From NCBI GenBank assembly GCA_029931975.1, contig JAOZQY010000005.1, positions 1 to 64,000 on the forward strand: 64,000 nucleotides of DNA, in the 5' to 3' direction. Under the pieces are notes generated by a model. That model saw only the letters and a list, made by a program, of their open reading frames with translations. It searched no databases and was not told the origin of the DNA. Source of the stretch: Bacteroidales bacterium (GTDB taxonomy: Bacteria; Bacteroidota; Bacteroidia; Bacteroidales; GCA-2748055). Every line of letters begins with the position of its first letter. Within the stretch, counting starts at the first letter, position 1. Positions 57,943 through 64,000 of this stretch are shown here, in pieces. The translations under genes and the position numbers were made by a program.

Positions 57943-59016
57943 TTATCTTTTCACCCGGGCATTTCCCTGCCAGATGCTCCATACCTGCTCCTCATCGGCA
58001 GGCTGCGCATAGTCGGTCTGCAGGGTAGCCACCAGGGCACCGCTGGCCCATCCAAACTGGATCCACTTTTCGGGCTCCCATCCGCGCAGAATGGCGTAGA
58101 GCATCCCACCTACAAAACCATCGCCTCCGCCAATGCGGTCATACACATAAATATCACGTGGTTCCACCACATGCCAGTTCCCATTCTCAAAAATAATACC
58201 GCCCCACATATGCATGTTTGTGCTGATCACCTGGCGCAGGGTGGTGGCGTAGACAGATACATCCGGAAAAGCGTCTCTCACGCGATTGATCATGCCCTTG
58301 AAACCATCAATCTTGTCTCCAATATCCTTACCTCCTGCTTCAGGTCCCTCAATGCCCAGGCAGAGCTGGAAGTCCTCTTCGTTGCCAATAAGGATATCTG
58401 AGATGGATGCAATTTCAGCAAAAATCTCATGTAGCTCCTTCTCCCTTCCCAGCCAAAAAGAGGCCCGGTGGTTCAGATCAAAGGAGATGCGGGTACCATG
58501 CTTTTTGGCCACCCGTGCAAGCTCAAGGCAGAACTGACTGGTCTCAGGCGAGAGCGCTGCAATCAATCCCGAAAGGTGCACGACCTGGGCTCCCTCTTCG
58601 CCAAAGATACGATCCAGGTCAAAGTCTTTTACATTCAGGGTTCGTCCCACTTCACCTGCCCGGTCATTCTGCACCCTGGGTCCACGCGATCCATAACCCG
58701 AATCGGCAATATTGATCTGGTGGCGGTAGCCCCAGGGATTGTCCTGTTCCACCTCCGGACCCTCATAGTCCATGTGCCGACTGGCCAGGTTGTCCTTTAT
58801 CTTCCTGGCAATGGGGCTCCCCTTTACAAACGTGGACAGAATCTTTACCGGTAAACCCAGGTAAGATGAGGTGGCCCCCACATTGGACTCAGCGCTGGTG
58901 GCATCCATCCTGAACAGTTCGCTGCAATGAACCGGCTGACCATTTATGGGGGTAATCCGGATTCCCATACTGGTGGGAATAATCATGGCATACTTTGTAT
59001 CTTTTCTTAGTTCCAT
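57943..59016 (-). CDS. PfkB-family sugar kinase (2-keto-3-deoxygluconate kinase-like); start moved from 59097
   Basis: VVHLSGLIAALSP, DLNHRASFW, YDRIGGGDGFVGGMLYA. Confidence 0.82.
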   Translation of the reverse strand: MELRKDTKYAMIIPTSMGIRITPINGQPVHCSELFRMDATSAESNVGATSSYLGLPVKILSTFVKGSPIARKIKDNLASRHMDYEGPEVEQDNPWGYRHQINIADSGYGSRGPRVQNDRAGEVGRTLNVKDFDLDRIFGEEGAQVVHLSGLIAALSPETSQFCLELARVAKKHGTRISFDLNHRASFWLGREKELHEIFAEIASISDILIGNEEDFQLCLGIEGPEAGGKDIGDKIDGFKGMINRVRDAFPDVSVYATTLRQVISTNMHMWGGIIFENGNWHVVEPRDIYVYDRIGGGDGFVGGMLYAILRGWEPEKWIQFGWASGALVATLQTDYAQPADEEQVWSIWQGNARVKR

Positions 59017-59037
59017 AATTCCATTTCTGATAAATAT

Positions 59038-59055
59038 TGCGTAATCGATTGCACA
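59038..59055. promoter_or_regulatory. Candidate LacI operator, copy 2 (upstream of kdgK-like gene)
   Basis: TGCGTAATCGATTGCACA, 16/18 identical to 43154-43171; directly downstream of minus-strand TATATTTG (59060-59067). Confidence 0.6.
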
Positions 59056-59097
59056 ACTACAAATATAACTCTTTTTAATAAATGTTATGTCTGTCAC

Positions 59098-60220
59098 CTA
59101 TAGCTTAAAGCCATCCAGACACAGAGTATCACCCATCTCCACCTGGAGTTTCTCCAGTTTCTGAAACATGCTGCCAAGGCGATCCTGCTGTCTTGATGCT
59201 ATTGCCAGATTATGCATTTCCAGGGGATCATTGACCAGGTCAAACAATTTTACTACCCCAGCTTTCGGATAAACAATCAATTTGTACTCGTCTACCCGGA
59301 TCATTCTCTGGAGATCCATATAAGCTCCATATACCTCCGGGTAATTTGAAGCAGAGCTTTCCCCTTCAATAAAAGGTTTAAGGCTTTTGAATTCCACCCA
59401 TTCCGGCACTTCGCCTCCGGCATACTCTATGGTAGTGGGCATGATGTCCTGCAGGTAGACTTCCATATTCTTTCGCTCTCCTGCATAGACTCCCGGGCCT
59501 GCCACCAACAAAGGTGGGCGCATGCTGTGCTCATACATATTCTGTTTCCCCATCAATCCGTGCTGTCCCACTGATAGTCCATGATCGGCAGTAAAAAAAA
59601 TATAGGTATTATCGGCCTGCCCGGTCTCTTCGAGATGCGCAAGGATCCTTCCAATCTGTGCATCCAGATGGGAGATAATGGCGTAGTATTCCTGTCTGTG
59701 CACCTTCACAGAATATTCGGTCCTGGGAAAGGGTGCAAGCTTCTCATCTCTCAATGTGGCAGGACATCCTATCTCATCCTTAAGTGGATATTCCGGGAGG
59801 AAATTCTCAGGAAGTGAGATATTATCCAGGGGATACAAATCCACATACTCCTTTGGTGATTGCCTGGGATCGTGGGGCGCATTAAAAGCCACATACATAA
59901 AGAAGGGCTTTTCTGAAACTGAAGCGTCATCCAGAAATCCCATGCATTCATTGGCCACCACTTCGCTCCAGTGGGTTCCACCCTCCCAGAACCCTCCGAA
60001 AGCGGTGTCCCATGGGGTCCACTCCCAGTCATTCTCGTCCAGCGGCCGGTCGTGCCAATTCATCCAGAGTAGGTGTTATCACCTCCTGATTTCCCAGTTC
60101 GTGAATGGTATTGTAACACTGGTCATCGGCAAAAATAAACAGGATATTGGGTGGATCCTGCTCACTCTTACATGAAAAGAGCAGGGCAATTAGAAGCAGT
60201 ACAGCGGTAATTTTGTGCAT
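59098..60220 (-). pseudogene. Sulfatase lipoprotein with internal deletion/frameshift removing the formylglycine motif
   Basis: ORF 60029-60220 gives SCKSEQDPPNILFIFADDQCYNTIHELGNQEVITPTLDELA; ORF 59098-60063 gives ...RPLDENDWEWTPWDTAFGGFWEGGTHWSEVVANECMGFL...; no C/S-x-P/A-x-R motif between them. Confidence 0.8.
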
Positions 60221-60250
60221 GATCTTTCTATATTTTCCTGGTTTCTTAGC

Positions 60251-61240
60251 TTACCTGGTTTCAATTTCAAATACAACAGCCATATCCTCGGGAACTTCAT
60301 CTGAAATAAGAAGGGAGAAGCCTGTATCTGACTGATTCCATTGAATGTTCTTGTCACATCCCATCAATTCCACGGAGCTTACCTCCAGGGATTCGGGCAG
60401 ACTATCCACCGCAAAGGCAGTGAGTTCGATATTCTTACCTGCCCCCGGCCATCCCAGCAAAGTGGCGTAAATTGTTTTGGATGCTGTGGTGTATCGAACA
60501 TCCTTCCATGAGTATTTGATTTCCAGGAATTCCTGGTGATTCCTGAAATGTCCTTCAGGCTCTTTGGTGGGACCCTCTCCAAAGGTATACCAGGGACGGG
60601 TGTCATAGATGGCCTCACCGTATTTCTCTAACCAGATCCCCATATCCAGCAATACCTGCTGCTGATTCCCGGGGATTGTTCCATCTGCCATCGGAGATAT
60701 ATTCAGCAGAAGCACACCATTTTTACTGCAGATATCAATCAGTACATGTAATACATCAGTGGCTGTCTTGATTTCCAGATTATCGGTATAGCACCAGCTT
60801 CCATTGCTGATAGTCTCATCGGTCATCCAAGGCTCTTCCCCGATCCGGTTCTTCCTTGACTTTTCCAGGTCATCCACGGTACAATTAATGGGCAGATCCT
60901 CATGTTTTCTTACAATAACGACCTCCTTATCCCATTTTTCAGCCTCATTCAGATAATTGGCAGAAAACTTTTGCCGGTAGGCCTCCGGAATCTGGTCCAA
61001 TACATAATCAAACCATATGATATCAGGAGAATACGGGTCAATAACCTCCTTCAGTTTAGCAAACCAGACCTCCTCCAGCCACACATCGGCGGGCATGTTG
61101 CCATATAGCTTCTGGAGCTTTGGATCATCAGAAGAGGTGGGCATTTCCCTGTAGAGGTTTCCCAGGTAACTGGTCCCGTAAACCACCTCCGGCACCAGCA
61201 GTCCGGTGCGTCCCAAGGGCTTTTTAGAAGTGAGTTTCAT
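60251..61240 (-). pseudogene. In-frame fusion: N-terminus of aldo/keto reductase joined to C-terminal part of GH29-like alpha-L-fucosidase
   Basis: First 33 aa MKLTSKKPLGRTGLLVPEVVYGTSYLGNLYREM match an AKR N-terminus; the rest (DPYSPDIIWFDYVLDQIPEAY...NGVLLLNISPMADGTIP...YGEAIYDTRPW.TFGEGPTKEPEG) is fucosidase. Confidence 0.75.
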
Positions 61241-61261
61241 CTGGTATTCAGTAAATTATTT

Positions 61262-62562
61262 TTAGTGCGCAAAAGTCCTTGTTCTGTACCCGTAAGCGGC
61301 AATCACCACAAAACAGATCAGAGGAATGATAAATGAGAAGTTCTCAGCCGGAATGGAGAGAACCGTTCCTTTTTCTATGATTACGGCCTGCAGAGGGGGC
61401 ATCACCGATCCGCCCAGAATGGCCATAATCAATCCGGCGGCACCAAATTTCGCGTCTTCACCCAGCCCTTTAAGTGCTATTCCATAAATGGTTGGGAACA
61501 TCAAAGACATGAATGCGGAAGTAGCTACTAGGTAGTACATGCCCATGATTCCCTGTGAAAGTATCACACCTGCTACGCTGACAAAACCTCCAATAGCAAA
61601 AAACATCAGGAGCTTTCCAGGCTTTACATAGCGCATCAGGAAGGTGGCAATAAATCTACTGACAATGAAGATGGCCATGGCCACTTTATTGTAATTCTGA
61701 GACAGTATTTCGGCATCCTGCTCTCCCATTCCCTGACTCATAAAGAAGCGGGTACCGTAATGAATAATAAAGGTCCAGCACATGATCTGAGCACCCACAT
61801 AGAAAAACTGGGCCACCACACCTTCCCTGTAGCGGGGGATCTCAAAAATCCGTTTCAGGGTTGGAAGTAAATCTATCTTGTGATTCTGATCCGCATTCTT
61901 CGGCATTCGCACCGCGGCCACAATCGCAAACATCACCAGGATAACGATTCCAATGATTACGTAGGGCGACGCAAGAATGTCCAGATCACTCATCTTCATG
62001 GCCTCAAACTCTTCCGGTGACAGTAAAGAACGCGTGGCTGTATCAGCTTCATTGATTCTAGCCTGGATGAAAGTGCTGGCAATATACATCCCTGTGATGG
62101 ATCCGATGGGATTGAAAGATTGAGCCAGGTTAAGCCGCTGGGTGGAAGTCTCCTCCGAACCCATGGACAAAATATAGGGATTGGCACTGGTTTCAAGGAA
62201 AGACAGGCCGCAGGTGAGGATGAAATAGGCGATTAAAATGGGGCATAGTATCCCATGGCACTGGCAGGGATGAAGAGAAGGGCACCCGTGGCATAAAGCC
62301 CAAGTCCCACCAGGATCCCGGACTTGTAAGTGAACTTACGAATAAACATAGCTGCAGGGAAAGCCATGGCAAAGTAGCCCCCGTAAAAGGCCACCTGCAC
62401 CAATGAACCCTGGGTGGTGCTCATCAGGAATATTTTTGAAAAGGCCTTGACCATGGGATTGGTAATGTCATTGGCCAATCCCCAGAAAGCAAAGCATGAG
62501 GTGATCAGTATAAAAGGAACCAGATATTGCTTCTCCAGTATCTTGAACTTTCTCTTCTCCAT
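61262..62562 (-). pseudogene. fucP: L-fucose:H+ symporter (FucP-like MFS) with single-nucleotide frameshift
   Basis: ORFs 62233-62562 and 61262-62170 rejoin as ...ASAMGYYAPFLIAYFILTCGLSFLETSANPYILSMGSEETSTQRLNLAQSFNPIGS if one A is added to the A4 run at 62235-62238. Confidence 0.85.
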
Positions 62563-62569
62563 TAGTTCT

Positions 62570-63167
62570 CTATTTTAGTTTGTAACAATCAATGGCATTC
62601 TGATATAATATTTTTTCTCGCTCTGACTTCTCCAGAGGCTCAATAAATTTCGTGACAATCTCAATCACATCGTCATATTCACCTGCCAGCCTGCAGACAG
62701 GCCAATCGCTCCCCACCATAATCCGCTCAGGTCCGAATGCCCTTAGTACTACTTGCATATAGGGCACAAAATCCTCCTGCTTCCAGTTGTGCAATCCCCT
62801 TTTTAAATTCGGGTTGCAACATAAAATTATCATCCGCCTCATCATGAATCACATGCCTTACCCCCACCAGTTTTGGATGAACAGCAAATTCTTTCAACTC
62901 TTGTCCCAGCTTCGGGGAGCAAAGATCAACCCAGCCAACCACACCTTTGATAAAAGGGTTCGCTACTGCCTGTCCCAACAACCAGCGCGTCTCCTCTATA
63001 CTCTGATTTGTCTGAACCACCACAGTTCCTTTGACCCTGGCCTTCTGAAGTTCAGGTTCCAGATTGGCCGGAAGGTAATCCCGCTTCAGTACAGACATGG
63101 TGTGGTCCATCCATCCATACTCTTCTGGCTTGTACTTCCAGAGGTGGTGATGTGCATCGATCATCAT
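62570..63167 (-). pseudogene. Amidohydrolase (L-fuconolactonase-like) with internal deletion and frameshift
   Basis: N-part MMIDAHHHLWKYKPEEYGWMD...GVVGWVDLCSP...GVRHVIHDEADDNFMLQPEFKKGIAQLE and C-part NWKQEDFVPYMQVVLRAFGPERIMVGSDWPVC meet in different frames near 62780-62800. Confidence 0.8.
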
Positions 63168-63544
63168 TACAATCTGTCCAGCTTGTAGATTCGCTCCATC
63201 AACTGCCACTTCTCATCGGCTCTGGCTTCAGAAGAGGTCTTCTGAAAGCGGGAGACAAAGGCCTCCCACTCCGATTGGCGGGGCTTCCCTGCCAGTTCTT
63301 TCATGTCACGATCGTGATCAAATTCCGGGATGGTATCCATAATCATGAACAGATGATTTCCCAGAATGTAAATCTCCATATCGATAATACCAACTTCGAT
63401 CATCCCCCGGGTAATCTCCGGCCAGGAATTTCCTTGTGCATGCACTTTCTTATACTCCTTAATCAGTTGTGGATCATCCTCCAGGTTCAGTGTCTTGCAA
63501 TAGCGCTTGTAGCAAGTGTAGTCTCTTTTTGAAATAACGGTCAT
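63167..63544 (-). CDS. L-rhamnose/L-fucose mutarotase family protein (RhaM-like); start moved from 63592
   Basis: YCKTLNLEDDPQLIKEYKKVHAQGNSWPEITRGMIEVGIIDMEIYILGNHLFMIMDT. Confidence 0.8.
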   Translation of the reverse strand: MTVISKRDYTCYKRYCKTLNLEDDPQLIKEYKKVHAQGNSWPEITRGMIEVGIIDMEIYILGNHLFMIMDTIPEFDHDRDMKELAGKPRQSEWEAFVSRFQKTSSEARADEKWQLMERIYKLDRL

Positions 63545-63619
63545 TTGAAATATATATTTATATCGACAAATCAGGCATTTGAAGATAATCAAAAAAAGGA
63601 GGCTGAGTAAATTGTTTCA

Positions 63620-63760
63620 GTATTGAAAAAGCCACGGAACAGATATATCAATAAGGCCATTGATTTCTATAATAAGCTTCAAAAAGAGCCACAACAAGTT
63701 AAAGGGAGATTCCATAAATATTCTTCGGGATTTTGAGGAGATCGATTATGGAGCTTAAAC
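63620..63760 (+). pseudogene. Frameshifted antitoxin-like remnant upstream of the MazF-like remnant
   Basis: Frame pieces SIEKATEQIYQ*, INKAIDFYNKLQKEPQQVKGRFHKYSSG and FEEIDYGA*, the last overlapping the toxin ATG. Confidence 0.35.
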
Positions 63761-63926
63761 AATTTGATATCTGGCTGGCAGATCTGAAGCAGGACTGTGA
63801 TATACAAGTTGATCAATTTAGGGCAATTGACAACAAACGCCTGATAAAAAAGATCGGTGAGCTACCCTATGCATCTATAAAGACCACCATGAGAACCTGA
63901 AAATCATATTGGACCTGGATAATTAG
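63748..63926 (+). pseudogene. PemK/MazF-family toxin remnant with internal deletion and frameshift
   Basis: MELKQFDIWLADL|KQDCDIQVDQFRAIDNKRLIKKIGELPYASI then, in a shifted frame, KDHHENLKIILDLDN*. Confidence 0.7.
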
Positions 63927-64000
63927 TCAATGGCCTCCATTCGGAAACGCTCCAGTTCAGCCGTTGTATGGGCCTTCTCCATGATCAGCTCCAAATTACG
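63923..64000 (-). CDS. Partial C-terminus of an unidentified protein running off the window end
   Basis: Minus-strand open frame RNLELIMEKAHTTAELERFRMEAID* (26 codons to the window edge). Confidence 0.3.
   Translation of the reverse strand, partial: RNLELIMEKAHTTAELERFRMEAID

Overview
This 64 kb window is a Bacteroidota (probably Marinilabiliales-like) chromosomal segment. The taxonomic call rests on TAnnTTTG-type -7 elements, a T9SS C-terminal tail, TonB-receptor architecture and an RpoD of Bacteroidetes type. I saw no tRNA, rRNA, CRISPR array, transposase or integrase. Housekeeping genes include uvrB, rpoD, an HtrA/Deg protease, dapF, gnd and pdxB. They are interleaved with catabolic modules: (i) a Gfo/Idh-MocA + ROK + MFS + PIG-L divergon (9.5-16.1 kb); (ii) a hexuronate module with LacI, an SDR, a LarA-like DUF2088 enzyme, UxaE and UxaC (26.9-35.5 kb); (iii) LacI-kduI-kduD-DUF4861-TRAP (43-50 kb) plus a KDG-kinase-like gene (58-59 kb); (iv) a xylose module with a Nudix-type regulator, xylB, xylA, a sugar porter and a lactonase (50-56.7 kb). 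The most unusual signals are as follows. First, a LarA-family protein with the NPN-lysine and Ni-histidine spacing preserved sits in one operon with an SDR, pdxB and gnd, suggesting an undescribed sugar-acid C2-epimerisation shunt. Second, an L-fucose/sulfatase locus plus a MazEF-like pair (59.1-63.9 kb) carries internal deletions or frameshifts in nearly every gene, including an in-frame aldo-keto-reductase::fucosidase fusion. Third, an 18-bp LacI-type palindrome is shared between the 43.2 kb lacI promoter and the kdgK promoter 16 kb away. Fourth, a class III cyclase-HD fusion has its first metal-binding Asp replaced by Tyr. Fifth, an Nramp-fold transporter lacks the metal-binding motifs. All product calls come from reading the supplied translations and motifs; no database search was run.
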